Assembly: GCA_023238725.1 (NCBI GenBank)
Contig: CM041546.1
Coordinates: forward strand, 15,590,483 to 15,654,482
Direction: 5' to 3'
Origin: Scortum barcoo
Taxonomy: Eukaryota > Chordata > Actinopteri > Centrarchiformes > Terapontidae
Length of the DNA: 64,000 nt
The notes beneath the pieces are model-generated. The model was not told where the DNA came from. It made no database searches and was given only the letters and a program-made list of their open reading frames with translations. Shown in pieces: positions 24,930-39,014 of the stretch. Positions within the stretch are counted from its first letter, which is position 1, and every line of letters starts with the position of its first letter. A program made the translations under genes and the position numbers.

Positions 24930-26351
24930 AAGGTTGAGTGAATATAGTAGCAATATGTGTCCGACTGATGGCACGTAAATGTCCACCTCTGATTTGGGGC
25001 TCTCTTACATAACAGTTTTAGGGAACACAGGCATCAGGCATCAAAGTGCTGCAGGTGATACCGCTTCTTTTGTCCACCAGACTGCCTGACAAACTAGTTA
25101 CAGAACAGAAGGTCAGCGTACTACAGCTTTTGGTTTGATAGTGCTCTACAGATTCACCTACAGAAGGATTCACCTCATTTTTCAGGGATTTTGCAACACA
25201 GCATTTAGGCAGAGTTTCAGTGTTAACTTGGATAAGTGTCATACAATTACAGAAGCCATCGAACTATATTTATTGTGGTTGGGAGGACTGTCAAAGTTTG
25301 ATGAATAGCTTTCACTTGTGAACAAAGCTTAGTCAGCAATGAAGAGTAAACTCTGGACACACACCCTTCATTAAAACATTAGCATTTATTTATTGCTTCT
25401 TGCAAGTAAATGAGGAAAAGCTGATTGCATAAAGAGGATATAGATACAGCTTTTTAAAAATACCATATCATTCAAACCTCATTTCAATCACTGCCAGTGT
25501 CTGACCATCATATTTAAAATACTTTTACATATTACACTGCTGTTAGAAACACATGGCAGAGAAAACATTTGTATTTTGGGGTGTATTTTTAAAAAAATGG
25601 AAATGTTGAATTTTGATTTATCTTACTAAACGCTCTGTGTGTAAAATAAAATAAAAAAAAACTTGTTGATAGTGCTCTACAGATTCACCTACAGAAGGAT
25701 TCACCTCATTTTTCCTGTGGCCATTAAATACCTGTAGTCAGCATCCTGCTGCATGTCTGCAAGACAACAAGCAAACAACTTTTAAAGTTCTGTTTTGTGA
25801 ATGGAGTCCAGATCAATCAGGGCTATTCTAACTTTGTGGCTGCTGTAGCAATATGCAAAATAACATGGAACTTAATAGAGGAAAGACACGCACAAGCACA
25901 AAACTACCCCAAGTCCTATATGTAGAAATCAGTCTAGAGGGAGTTACAGTGAACTGAGAAAGTTGGGGAAGATCTCAGTTTTTTGTTGCCAACATTGCCA
26001 ACAAGCCTCCAAGTGACCACAATGTCAATTAAGCAGCTTTAAATACATTTATATTGCTCGGTGTCCGACAACAAGACTTTCTGATACACTGGTTATCCTA
26101 CTACTATTACTGCATCTTGAAAAAAATAAGCAAAAGGTAGAAGAGAATTAGTATGAGAAAACAACATTAGTGTTTCTTCTTTTCTTGATACAGGTGGGGA
26201 CTTTACAAGTGTTTTTATTTTCATCTGCAGGACAAAAAAAGCAAACAAAAATTAAAGCATTTGATTTGTGATCTCTCGATTTAAAAACTACATTCATCTC
26301 TGTCATTTTTTAATCTAAACTCACCTTCAAAGGAAAAGAGGATTCTTGAGT
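24930..26351. other. tail-to-tail spacer between units I and II, no gene seen
   Basis: Non-coding. The first 65 bp are intron remnant of the truncated plus gene and the rest is 3' flank of the unit II minus gene. It includes two near-identical short segments 'agtgctctacagattcacct' (about 25138 and 25671), a small internal duplication also seen in unit III. I found no Ig exon on either strand. Confidence 0.65.
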
Positions 26352-29300
26352 TCATACGTTTTCATACACATGTTCTTCTTCTAGGCAAAACATAATTTCA
26401 TTACATCTCATAGCCTCAAATGTATGAATATGATTAATTTTACATTTCTATCAAAGTGTGTAATGATGTAGTAATCTAAGTGAAGGTGAAGTTAGATCAG
26501 AATACTTACCTTTATTATTTGGCTGAGGATTCTTCTTAGTTCTAAATATTTGAAATAAAACATTGTTAAATTGTGACCAGCTAGATGCTTCTTAAACTTA
26601 CAACTGTAACCAAGTTATGACTGATTAATATAGTAAAAGTAAAAGTAATAAAGTTAAAAAAGTATTTGTAAACTGTTTATAAAAGCACATATTAAAATAT
26701 TACAAACAAATCTTTACAAGAAAAATATATACAAACCATCCAGTTGTGACAAATGTGTTAATTTTGTGTTTAATTTGAGTGTTATTTATATGATGAAAGT
26801 CACATTAAAAGGTCTTCAAGGAGTCGAAACTAAATGTACTATGTTTAATGTATAATAAAGTTAATGCTAATATTGACTAAAGTCAGCTACAATTACCACC
26901 ACACGCTCCAAAAATAAAACTGCATTTAATGTCTGTCTAATAACATTAGGAAATTTATTTTTCACTCACTTCTTTTTATAAATAAAGTACCCTCCAGCAG
27001 ACACAGCAACAGCAAATACACATAAACATATTGTTATTCCAGCAATGGCACCAGCTGAAAGTCCAGAAGATCCCGCTGGTAATGAAGAAATAAAACTGAA
27101 TAAAGCTTGCAGTGTTACCCATTTTTGAAACACACAAATGCTGTACTGTATTAGTGAAGTATTTTTTATAGTATATCACAGCAAATGCAAACTATGGAGA
27201 CAGGATGAAAATTGTACGGTACAAGTATAAGATAATATTGAGAACTGAACATTTTTATGCCTCCTCTTACTGCCACCAAAAAATGACCTTTACCTGTTAC
27301 AGTCAGTTCATGAACCACTGATGATGTCCTTCCAGTTATATCATTCATCGCTGTGCAGGTGTAGTTCCCACTGTCAGAAAATTCAGTGTTGTCTTTAATA
27401 AACTCAGGAGAACTGTGTATCTCTGTCCCGTTCAGTTTCCAGGTGAAAGAAGCGGATGGTGTGGACTCAGCTGAACAGATTAAATTTAAGTTTTTTTTCT
27501 CCTGTATCTTATTTGGACCAAAGACTTTAACATTTTCTGGTCCATCTGAAAAACAAAGAGAACTCATCAGTAGCACTCTTTTGTTTATGGCACTTATTAT
27601 TTTGAACAGTAAATGTGTACTGTACAGTCTGTTACCTACAATTAACCACCATGATGTATTTAGCTTCTTCACTGTTGATGGGGTTGCTGATTTTACAGGA
27701 ATAAACTCCAGTGTCTGTTTTATTCAGACTGTTAAAAGACAACACCCTGTTTTCGTTATAAAGTGTCATGTTGTCAGCCAAGATCAGATCTGAACCATCC
27801 TTCATCCACTTTCTGCTAAAGACAGAGCCAGCACCTTCACAGGTTAAGTTGACTGAGATCCCCTCAATCATCACGTTTGTCGAGGCCCTGACAGAAGCAT
27901 CTGATATCCTCTCTGTTGGGCAAAAGATCAAGGATATTGTGTTGGGTAAGGTTGGGTAAATAAAGAAATTGAGGGCAGCACAAACATCATTATTACAGGT
28001 TTCAACAGATAAAAAACTGTAGAAAACACATGACCATTGCCATTTAATGCACTTTTCATTCATTGAAATGTTGATTCAAGTCTCTTAAAGACTTAATGGA
28101 GCACGAACCTGCAATAACTTACAGCTAACAGCTGCCACCTGGTGAGTTTAAGTTGAGTGTCTCCTTTTTTGCTCTGTGTTGGTCTCCACCAACTCCTGAG
28201 GGAATAAACTGGCTCACTACTTGCTAAATTCACCAGCAAGTTGCTAACTCTGTCTGCTGTTTGATGCCGTAGGTGTAGGTGGGTTTTGCTGAAAACAGCT
28301 GCCTGCTGCCCAAATGATGCTATGACCATGAAGCAAGACAGTGAGCGGCTGGAAAAACTGAGAAATAATTTTCTGTGGGTTCATCACTATGAGAGACTTT
28401 TCACTTACAAGTAGTTATGTGGTCCATTTTTAAAATACAAAAATATACATTATAGCCAAATTGGAGTTATGTTTGTGTATGGCCTTCCTTAATTTTTATC
28501 ATTAAATAACAAGTTACTTTGATTTGAATACCGATACAAATCAGAGGTGGACATTTACGTGCCATCAGTCGGACACATATTGCTACTATATTCACTCAAC
28601 CTTTTAATTAAACTTACTCAGTACAGTTACAGCTGCAGACTGAGATGTCTGATATCTCAAAGTTTTGCTGTTAAAGGCCTGACAGCTGTAGTTTCCACTC
28701 TGACTCATCTGAATGTTCGTCAGTATGAGCTCTGGTCCAGTATCAGGCAGCAGGTCTCCATTCAGAAACCACTGAAACTGGGCAGCAGGTCTGGAGTCAG
28801 CTGAGCAGGACAGGCTGATGTTTGATCCTTCCTCATGGTATTCTTGTGATGGAGATATTCTAACATTTTCTGGGCCATCTGAATGTAGGGGAGAAACCAA
28901 CAGCAAAGCAAAATCACCAGCTTGTAATTTGTAAAGTTGCATGAAAAAATAAAAAGCAAAAACAATGCAGCTTGACTCACTATGTGGACATATTACCAGA
29001 TTACTATGCACAGCTGCATCATTGTCCACTAAGTAAGGGGGAAAAAAGAGCCCTCTGTATAATGAAATGAACAGCCCGCTAATACACGATAACACTTTCT
29101 AAATGATACTGAATGTATTATGTGTTTAATTTGTTGTCACTCTGCAGTGATGTTGTACTGGACTCCTTTAAAATGTTTTTTTTCTAATATATTGAAAGAA
29201 AAACAAAACATACAAACAAACAAACAAAAAATTAGGCAAATAATCTAAATTCTTTCTAATGTTTACATGCAGATGTTGTCACATAAAGTACTGAGCATGT

Positions 29301-29743
29301 AGGTTAATAACTTACAGCTGATGGAGAGTTTTATACGATCACTGTCGTTATGACTGACAGGATTGGACACACGACACACAAACTGGTCCCTCGTCGTAGC
29401 GGGTCACATCGACAATAGTGAGACTGGTGCCTCCATCGGTGAGCTGAACTCTGTCGCTGGCTGTCACCTCAGAGCTGCTGTTCATCCAGAGGAAAGACAG
29501 AGAGGATCAAGAAGAGGAGCAGGACAGACGGACAGAGCTGCTTGAACTCCACAAACTCTGTGCTGCTGGCAGTCGCCTGAACATTAGGAGACTCGCTCTG
29601 TGGGTGAAAAACAAAATAATTTTATATTTGAGACCACCTAACAAAAAGAATATCGTCAAGAGGACAGCAGTAAAGTAGAGCCTTCATGAATCCCATACAC
29701 TATTACTGAGCATTTATGACTGGACGTTGAAGATTTGTAATAG

Positions 29744-29781
<38 letters not shown>

Positions 29782-32700
29782 AATCACTCTTGAGGCCCCT
29801 GGTAGTCATACGGCTCCATAATATAACTGGCAAAAATACAAGAATTGTAACCTACAATGGGAAAATGCATGTAATATGGTGGAATACAGTAAAAATGTCA
29901 AATAACACTACTTTTCTTCTAAATGAAATGCTGACATTACAGCATTAACCCTAACGCATGGTTTTATACTATAATGGTAGTGAAATTAAAAATATGGTTT
30001 TAAAGGAAGTCAATGAGGCAATTTTGGTCACGAATATGTCCTGAGGGAGTTCTTACACTACATAAAAAAATACATCACATCAAATTTGTTGCTAATCTTT
30101 GACATTCAAAGACTCTAATCACCACCAAAGCCCTTCCCCCTTATTTATTATATGAAAAGAATGAATTTGTGGGGGTTTTTGTGAGTTTAAACAATTCAAA
30201 TAGTTAAACTGGCATTTAAAGGGTAAACTACTGAAAATGATTGATGTTTGGTAGTTTTGAATTTTGAGTTTTGATTTTAAAGATTTATGGAAAAAAAAGC
30301 TGAAAAAAATGTATGATGATTTAATAGCAGTTTCCTTGTTGTTGTTAATAGTTAATAGTTATTCCTTTTTTTCAAAAAGAAGAAATCATGCCACAAGCTG
30401 TAAAACACAAAATTCACCAAATTAAAAAAAAGTTGAGAAAAATGTACAAAAATGTACAAAAATGTAGAAGAGGAGAACAGTGCTTGCTGCATAAAATAAC
30501 ACTGACCGGGCCAACCTAGCGGACAGCTATGCTGCAACTAGCCTCATTTTCTTTCCTATATATATTTGCTGTATTTTTGCTTGTGTATTTGTTTTTTATT
30601 TGTTCTTGCTATTATACAGTCTAAAATTTACAATGTGGTCTATTTAGATTTTTTTTATTTTATTTGATGTGAGTGAAACTGTTTGTCTAGTAGAACACTA
30701 AATTGTTTTTCCTTCAGTTTCAGTTTCAAGTAATTTCTGCCATAGTATGATAATGATCAGACACAGAAGATTTAGCTTGCTTTAGATCTTAAGACAAGCT
30801 TGATCCACTTTTCAATACATTTTCCAAAATCCTACTCTAGAGGTTGAATGAAGAGTCAAATTTTTTTTCATCTCGTAAAACAGCCTCAAAGTAAGGCAAG
30901 GCTGTGGCACACACCTGGATCATTTCATTATCATGTGCATATCCAAAAAAATGACCACATCCTGGTAGTGTTGTCACATTTCTTAATATTGTGTCACTTT
31001 TTAGATTATTTTTCTGCATCTGAAGAGTCTTTTGTTCAACATTTTGGGACAGTGTTTTTTGTTTTTATGAGATGATACAGTGTATATACAGTAAACTCCA
31101 ATGTAGAAAATGAGTGATTCATATATGAGAATTTAAGTATTTCCCCATAATATTAAATGTGTTTTAAGGAATATTTACTTTTTTCTTACTGCTACATAAC
31201 CTGTAGTGCACATTATGTACAGCACATACGAATCCCGTGTTTGTATCTGATCATTAAACAGTTGTTTGTATCATGTTTTTGTTGTTGAAGATTATTCTAC
31301 ATACTATTACACACTACAATGATGCCAAATATGTGCTGAAACATTTTTGTTAGTGGTTCATCCTCCAAAAATGTTTTGAAAGGGATTTTTTTTTTTTCTG
31401 TTTCATACCAAACAGTGTTTCATAATTTCTTCAGAGGAAAGACATTTGATTTTCATTGAGTGAGTGAAGCAGACTGAAGGGCCAGTTGAACAGGACTCCG
31501 GCATTATTACAGCTAGCAAAACCTGTTTCAGTGAACTCTGTGACATCACTGTTGGGTATATGGTTACTTTGAGGTATTCTCCGCATACCGCACTTCTGAC
31601 CTGAGACCTCAGAGATGCTGGGTGTAGTCAGAGATGAAAAAAACTTTTATACTTTCAAGCAGAGAGGGAAGAGAGCTCTTTTGCCTTCATAGCTCCGGTG
31701 TTGAGTTACTCATTAATTTTAAGAGTGATTATATCTAGGCTTACCTCCATGACCTACAGCCCTTAAACTGGTCATGTCATGTTAATGTGATTTTTCACAA
31801 GATTTTTCAAATAATGTGAATTTACTTGGTCACAGTGATCAACTTTATGAGTATCCTAAAGGCATCTTCCAGTAAATAATCTTGGTAAGTTTAGTAGATT
31901 CATACAGATTTGTGTTTTTGTAATAACAAGTTGTTCATCATGGGAATAATGAACAGTAATAACAGTTTAGGCTTCAGCTGAGATGTTTTTATGATGCTCA
32001 TTTGCCTGTTCAGTGTTGACATGTTGATAAAACTGAGTGTCAGTTCAGTTCTGCCTTCAATGTTTTCCAGCTGTAAAATGAACTTTATCCCCAATTAGAA
32101 CTGTTGAAGTTCAAATCATTTAAAAACCAACAGCATTTATTTGTTGTTCAATTGTTATAACTAATCTTCTCCATTAAAAATTGTAAGAGATGCAACATGT
32201 GAAACATTTGCTCACCATACCCATCCAGTCTGATGGATACATCCTTGATCCGTCTCCCACTGGTAAAATGGATATTCTGTATTCTCCACTGTCATTAATA
32301 CTGCCCATTTTTGATGATTATCAAGAAAATTCCATCCACTGAAAAATGAAAACTGAGATGCAGCTGAAAGCTCTGGAGGATGTTCTTTTACTTTTTGTCA
32401 GAGTAGAGTTTTTGTACAGTTTGTGAAATCTCAGCATATGTGTACAAATTCAAGTTTCTTTAAAGGCACCTGAAAACATGATCTCTGTTTTACAGGCTGA
32501 CATGTTTTGAATGTTTTGAATCTCTGTATAGATCTTATTTGAAAACACTGGACAGCTAAACACAATTATTAGAACCCTGTAAATCAATCCAGTCATTGCT
32601 TGCTCGTTTGCATAATTTCCATTCAGAATTAAACAACATGTGAAATATTTGCTCACCATACACATCCAGTCTGACGGCTCCGTCCCCGACTGTGCTCCCA

Positions 32701-33238
32701 CTGGGAAAACGGTTACTTTGTATTCTCCGCCGTCATTAAGAGACACATGTCTGAGCTGCAGAGATCCAGTAGACAAGAAGATGGTGATCCTGCCTTCATA
32801 CTCCGAGCCAGTTGTGTTTCCTCCATTATCAAAATTGATTATAGTTCTATCTCCAAATCTCCAGTTAACAAGTGAAAATGGTGTTTCTTGTGGAGTCGCT
32901 GTTGTTTTGAACATCACCGTCTCTCCCTCAGCTGTATTCTGAACATCTGGCAACACAACCAGCTCCTTTGGCTAAACCTGAAAGACACAATTACAGGTCT
33001 GATAGGAGTGGAAATGAGGACTCACCATGATGAAGAGCTTAAATCACAATTCAATACAAAGTCTTTGATGTAAAAAAACTTCTTAAAAGCACAAAATGGC
33101 AACTGACAAAATAACACAAGTGATGGTTGCATGTAGAGAAACAAGTGAATGAATATTTGCTTTAATCTGCTGGATTAAGTAGTAAAATTTACCGGAGATG
33201 ACTCCAAGAATGATAAAGTGTATCACAGCTATTTTCAT
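26352..33238 (-). CDS. CEACAM-like 5-Ig transmembrane receptor, unit II (frames interrupted)
   Basis: Exons: signal 33193-33238 (MKIAVIHFIILGVIS), N 32657-32977, B 29316-29597, A 28618-28878, C 27640-27912, D 27294-27545, transmembrane 26970-27075, tail 26510-26541 and last tail 26352-26380. Signal, A, C, D, membrane and tail exons are all in frame. N has one base gained near its start and one lost near its end. B has three extra bases and a TGA where its copies have GGA. The acceptor of the membrane exon has changed from 'cttcag' to 'cttcat'; the next AG (CCAG|CGGG) keeps the frame and removes two codons. The tail ends EEEHVYENV-stop; YENV fits a Grb2 SH2-type pYxN motif and also YxxV. It shares architecture with the unit I and III minus genes. 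Confidence 0.82.
29744..29781. repeat. (CT)n(CA)n microsatellite, unit II
   Basis: Paralogue of the compound repeat at 15377, here with fewer CT and more CA units, in the N-to-B intron of the unit II minus gene. The length difference is ordinary slippage since duplication. Confidence 0.9.
32216..32305 (-). pseudogene. relic N-domain half exon, unit II
   Basis: Same relic as at 17112-17203, with the 'G|gtgagcaaat' donor preserved but one base missing in the middle (VGDGFKD region), so its frame is now broken. Confidence 0.75.
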
Positions 33239-36048
33239 TTCGTCTGCAGTATCATCAAGTTTCACAAGAGAAAAGAGGGATCAGACTAGTTCACTTTCCC
33301 TTTGCTAATCTCAGAATAATGTAGCACAAGGAAGTACTGTGGTACTTTCCCATCATCAGGGCTGTAAGGTCCACCTGTCAGCCTAGTTGATCATTAACAC
33401 TATACACAACAAGTAACTTTTATAGGATAATTAAAGAAAGTGCCTTCTTGAAACTGATTTTTTTTTATTATGCCCAATAGTACATAATCAAGGATCACAG
33501 TTTGACATGACATAAACATTCAGGCTTTATTTGTGGTGGTCTGTATCTGAGGATATATCCAAATGACTTTTTGAAGTGAAATGTCTTGACAATCTCACTG
33601 CTTGCAGTAAAATATGATGCAGACCATGATGTTCCTGTCAGATTGAATTTTGAATCTTTGATGATTTCCTGACTTCTCATCAAGTCTACATTTCAGTTAG
33701 TTAGCTTTGGTTTATAACCATATTCCTGCAAATGTCTCTAACTGCACAAATGTAAAAACAAATGTACCAGTTTGCCATATTACATGACTGAAATACCTTT
33801 TGGACCAATTTTAAATACCTAATCATTTTGAACAATTCAGATCAAAGGTCAACACTTGGCATGCAATGTCTTAGAAAGTTATAAAAAGAAGTAACAAGAG
33901 TCAACAAATGTTATCAGGCATTATTTTGCATAATAATAAAAGAAAAGGTTATTGCTAATTAATATTGCACATTTTTATGGTAAAGATAACTTTACTGGAG
34001 AAAGGATTCTTGATTCTTCAAAGTGCAATAACAAGCCTCAGTGTCTGACCTGTGGAGAGAGCAGAAAGAATTGGATGTGTGATCACACAGTTTGATTTAT
34101 GAATGAAGACATCTTGCAGGGAGACACATTTGTTTTAAAATAATCCACATGAAAGGTAGAGTTGCCTGGGTGGTTGGAGCTGGCACCAGACAGCACTCCA
34201 TGTTGATGTGGGTCATCTGTCCTCATGGTTGTTAGTCGAGGCGAGCCACGTTGTGAAGACACCTGTTTGCTCTGTGAAGATCTGGGATATAAGTTTGCAG
34301 AGATCTGAAATTAGACAAGTTGGACATATGATGAAAACCAAATATCACAACTTTTAATATCACTTGCCATTTTTAATACTAACTAGTCTCTGGCCAGCAT
34401 ACCAGTTCAACCACATAACAGAGGTCTTCACTGCATTCAATAATAATTCACTGTCTACAATTTAAACACAAAAATGACTCTGCTTTAGAAATACTAAGTG
34501 AGTTTATATCACTGACTGCTGGTTTGGTATCTCTCAACATATAAATAATGTTGGCACAATTCAACACAAGATGAATACAGCTGAGTCTGTTAAACACCAA
34601 GTTTGAAGTTCACAAGTTCCAATACTCTTGAGTGACTCGCCAACAACACTGACAGGTGGGATGTTGGGATCAGGACAAACACCAAACCAATGGAAACGAC
34701 TGTCTGTCTGGAAACTTCACAAAGATATTTTTAACAACTTTCAGATAAAACAGAAGCTAACCACTAGCCTTAGCATGTCTGGAGCTAATGTTAGCTTCAA
34801 AACAGTAACAACATCAGATTCACCACAGACTGTTACTGTAATCACTGACATCTCAGCTTTGTGGTTAATTTGATAGAAAACCAAAGTTAAATCAAATGGT
34901 GATAGTTACCTGTTCAGCAGAAATGTGTCTAACTCTTCATCAGTATGAAACTTTTCAGTATGTTAGCATTGCTATGGTGAGCATGTTAGCTTTCTGATGT
35001 TAGACTTTAGCTCAGAGCGCCACACATTGTGTCTGTGTACAGACTCAAAGATTCAACATTTTAATATCACATGCACAACAATTGGACAACATGGAGTAGT
35101 TACTGGCAATGACATTCTTGAGTCTCTGGCTCCCTGAAACAATGCTCAAAAATATTTAGATTGAAAGACCACTGGTACAAAAAGAAAAATAGATATAGAA
35201 CTAAAATAAATAATAAACCTTAAGTAATAAAATAAAATATAGACCTAAAATATAAATTCTACAACTAAAAACATTCTAAATAATATATATAGAATATAGA
35301 ATATAATATAGAAAATACTCTTGGCTTTAACAAGGTGCAAAGGATTGAAATAGTGTGTTAAGTGGAGTCTAATGGCCACAGAGCTGCTAGAGTGGCTGTA
35401 GACTCGTAGTCTTGGCAATATGATGCATAAACTGAAGAGGTTTTGGAAATTATTCTAATATTTTTCTTTTCATTGCCACTCTTTATCCACCTAGTATTTT
35501 TCCAAGAAGCAGAGTCGTCTTCATTAGAAATTTAAATGCAAATAAACATCAAAAACTAAAACAAGCAAGCTCTGTGATGTTTATATCATTTCATAATTTT
35601 CCTCCAAATTCACCCTACACATTTAGTGTCTATGTAAGTGCCGGGATCTTAGCAAGAATTCAAAATAATTATTTACTTGTTTTAAGCATTTCTGCCAGCA
35701 TGTTTATTACAGGTTTATAAATATGTAGATTTCCTTTCAGACTAGAACCTTGACTGACCTGGATCAGTGGAAGTTAAATGGCCTGACTATGTGCTGTTTA
35801 CCAAATCAGTAACACATTTCGTCTGTGGGATTATTATTACTTACATCAGTGTGTCAGTACAAACATGGATGCATGCACACAAGAGGGCGACGTCTTGCAG
35901 CGTCAGGGCATTGTAACTCAGTCTCATGGGTTTATGTTATCAGTGTTTGTAACTGCCGTCTCATAATCAGAGGGTGCCGGAGGGTCACATCTACAAGGAC
36001 GGTCAAGACCGGACGGCTGATCTCTCCTCAGCTCACAAAGCTGGATCA
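33239..36048. promoter_or_regulatory. divergent spacer with shared promoter region, unit II
   Basis: About 2.8 kb between the start codons of the unit II pair. It is collinear with the unit I and III spacers and carries the empty site of the unit I Tc1-like element (TA at 33613-33614). No exon is visible. The promoter function for both genes is inferred from the head-to-head layout. Confidence 0.5.
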
Positions 36049-37882
36049 ATGGATATATTACCTTTACTTTGTATTGTCTCTGTGGCTTTCACAGGTAAGG
36101 ATCTTAAACTTGTTGAATACTTGTTGGAAAGGGATTTATTCAGTGATCAAGGTGCAAGCTTTTTGGTTTTGTGATTGGAGATGTTGTGGACCATATGTGT
36201 AACTAAAAATAGTCACTTAAACCACAAAAATAGCTGAAACAAAAAATTATGTTAAAGTTGGCCCAGAAGCATGTGGCTGAGGATGTTTGGAAATGTACAT
36301 TTTTCAACTTTGCAAAAGAAATAGAAAAAAAAAACATATTAATATTAATTAATTGATTAATATATTAATCATAATCTTTGATATATTTGCTGCATTAAAT
36401 GTGTTGGCTGTTTGTTATGATAGACCTGATTTCTTTGAAACTGGATCACCTTAGGGGACTTGATATCCTTTATGTGGTCTAAAATTAAATCAGTTGGCCA
36501 AAAATGTTAACAAGGATATTGTCCCACTGGCCCATTTTGCAATGTACTCATCTTATTAGAGTTATAGAAATATAAAATATTTGTCCATCCTGCTGTCTCT
36601 TTCAGGTTTAGCCAAAGGAGCTGGTGTGTTGCCGGATGTTCAGAATGCAACTGAGGGAGAGACGGTGATGTTCAAAACAACACTGACTCCACCAGAAACA
36701 CCATTTTCAGTTGTTAACTGGAAATTTGGAGAGAGAAATATTAATCAGTTTTGATAATGGAGGAAAAACAAAACTGGACCAGAGTATGAAGGCAGGATCA
36801 CCCTCTTCTTGTCTACTGGATCTTCTGCAGCTCAGAGATGTGTCTCTTAATGACAGCGGAGAATACAAAGTATTCATTTTCCCGATGGGAGACACAGTCG
36901 GGGATGGAGCCGTCAGACTGGATGTGTATGGTGAGCAAATATTTCACATGCTGTTTAATTCTGAATGGAAAATTATGCAAACGAGTGAGCGATATGAATA
37001 TTGTTTGTTGTAATAATTGTGTTTAGCTGTCCAGTGTTTTCAAATAAGATTTATCAAAAGAGATTCAAAACATGTCAGCTAAAACAGAGATCATGTTTTC
37101 AGGTGCCTTTAAAGAAACTTGAATTTGCACAAATATGCTGAAATTTCACAAACTGTACAAATACTCCACTCTGACAAAAAGTAAAAGAACATCCTCCAGA
37201 GCTTTCAGCTGCATCTCACAGTTTTCATCAGTGGACAGAATTTGTTTAATCAAAAACAGGCGGTTGCATTGATCATCTGTGAACAGAGACAGGGGCTAGA
37301 ATAATAGTAATGTCTTCAAGTCTTATAATAAATAAACTAAATCAAAGCTTACCTCAGTCTCTGGACTTGCATCAACTCGCTTCCCATGCAATTCCCACAC
37401 TTAAAAATGAAATGCAAATGAAAATCATACTACAACACATTGCTTTATACCACACTTTATCCTTTATTACTTCAAAATATAACTGAACCATTGAGTTTCC
37501 TAGATGTCCGAAACAAAATGCTATGATGGACACAAACCTAAAGCAACTGTAAAAACAAGTGATGTGAAATGTGTATTCAGTCTCTTCAGTGTTTCCCTCT
37601 ACTGTACCGTCTCGTTTTTCACCCACAGAGCGAGTCTCTAATGTTCAGGCGACTGCCAGCAGCACAGAGTTTGTGGAGTTCAACAGCTCTGTCCATCTGT
37701 CCTGCTCCTCTCTCTGGATCCTCTCTGTCTTTCCTCTGGATTAACGGCAGCTCTGAGGTGACAGCCAGCAACAGAGTTCAGCTCATTGATGGAGGCGCCA
37801 ATCTCACTATTGTCAATGTGACCCGCTACGACGAGGGACCGTTTGTGTGTCGTGTGTCCAATCCTGTCAGTCATAACGACAG

Positions 37883-38726
37883 TGTGACAAAGTGGGTGAG
37901 TCCACACCATTTGCCACTGTCTCTTAATATCGATATGTTTACATAAGTTCAACCATAACTGTTTAATTGTAATAATGTTAGCTTCATTTCAGTGGTCAGC
38001 AGACATTAACTATCCCAGGTTTGTTTGTGTTTTGCTTGCTATGTGAGTCAGCTAATATACATACACATCTGTTAAGACTCAGACCAGTATTAATGTATTT
38101 CATTCTGTTTATTTGGTTAAAACTGTTTGTTAAATATTTATTTTGTACTTTATGTGACAATATACTTACCATGTGTCATCCAGGAGCAAAAGGAGGAAAA
38201 GTATATCATTTCCTGTATTTATAGGGTTTGCCCTGATTTAATGAGGTCACTGGAAGAGCTCAAGTATGGGGGGAGATTGTAATGTTGGGTTACAAAAATG
38301 TTTGATTTCTTTATTGCCTAGTTTTGTAGATGGTACCAGGATTTATTTATTGTAAATTCTGTTCGTGTTTATTTAAGTTGACTGGGAATGAGTTACTTAA
38401 AGTGTGTTGAATTTATGTTTAAAGGATAGACTTACCTCTTAAGTGGAAGGAGCCTAGGGAAGCCATTGTTGAATTGAATGGAGCTCAACCCTATATAAGG
38501 GTGGCTTTTGGTCTGTGTTGGTAGTGACATGATGATGCAGCAGGGTGCATGTGTAATCTAAGTTTTGTTTGTTAAGTTCCAGTTATGTTGAGTTCCACCA
38601 AGTCTTTTTGAGTTTCATATTTGCAATTTTGTTGAAACATGCACCTTGATGAATAAATGCCAGCCATTTTGGAAGACTTCTGTTTGCTGCCATCTTTCTG
38701 CCATTCTGGCTACACAACCTACAACA
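37883..38726 (+). mobile_element. solo LTR of an LTR retrotransposon
   Basis: It starts TGTGACAAAG and ends CTACAACA, the usual TG...CA ends, and is flanked by the 5-bp direct repeat GACAG (37878-37882 and 38727-38731). The element carries a TATA-like 'ctatataagg' at 38491 and AATAAA at 38652, so its sense is plus. There is no internal coding region, so the two LTRs of a full element recombined. The other unit copies show the uninterrupted exon sequence (AACGACAGTGATCC). Confidence 0.92.
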
Positions 38727-39014
38727 GACAGTGATCCTTTAAAACTCTCCATCAGCTGTAAGTTATTAACCTACATGCTTAATACTTTTTTGTACTTTCA
38801 GTACTTTTTTAAAAAATTTTTTTTACTGTTTTGTTTTTCTTTCAATATATTAGAAAAACATTTTAAAGGAGTCCAGTACAACATCACTGCAGAGTGACAA
38901 CAAATTAGTTACATTGGGCTGTATTAGCGGGCTGTTCATTTCATTATACAGAGGGCTCTTTTTTTCCCCCTTACTTAGTGGACAATGATGCAGCTGTGCA
39001 TAGTAATCTGGTAA

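Larger units (their letters stand above)
8751..24993. repeat. segmental duplication unit I
   Basis: First of three copies of a head-to-head gene pair. The left edge is marked by 'ttggggctctcttacataac' at 8751, which recurs at 24994 and 39496. A second anchor 'cagtgttaacttggataagt' occurs at 10668, 25218 and 39761, giving periods of 14,550 and 14,543 bp. Unit I contains the minus gene 11975-18119, a divergent spacer carrying a Tc1-like insertion (18491-20085), and the plus gene 22542-24915. Between 8780 and 10660 it differs from the other units, being filled by a dispersed repeat and a Tc1-like element. Confidence 0.85.

Noticed and set aside
30352..31075. Short open frames in the N-to-B intron of the unit II minus gene
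   Set aside because: AT-rich intron sequence; the same region is closed or shifted in the other units.
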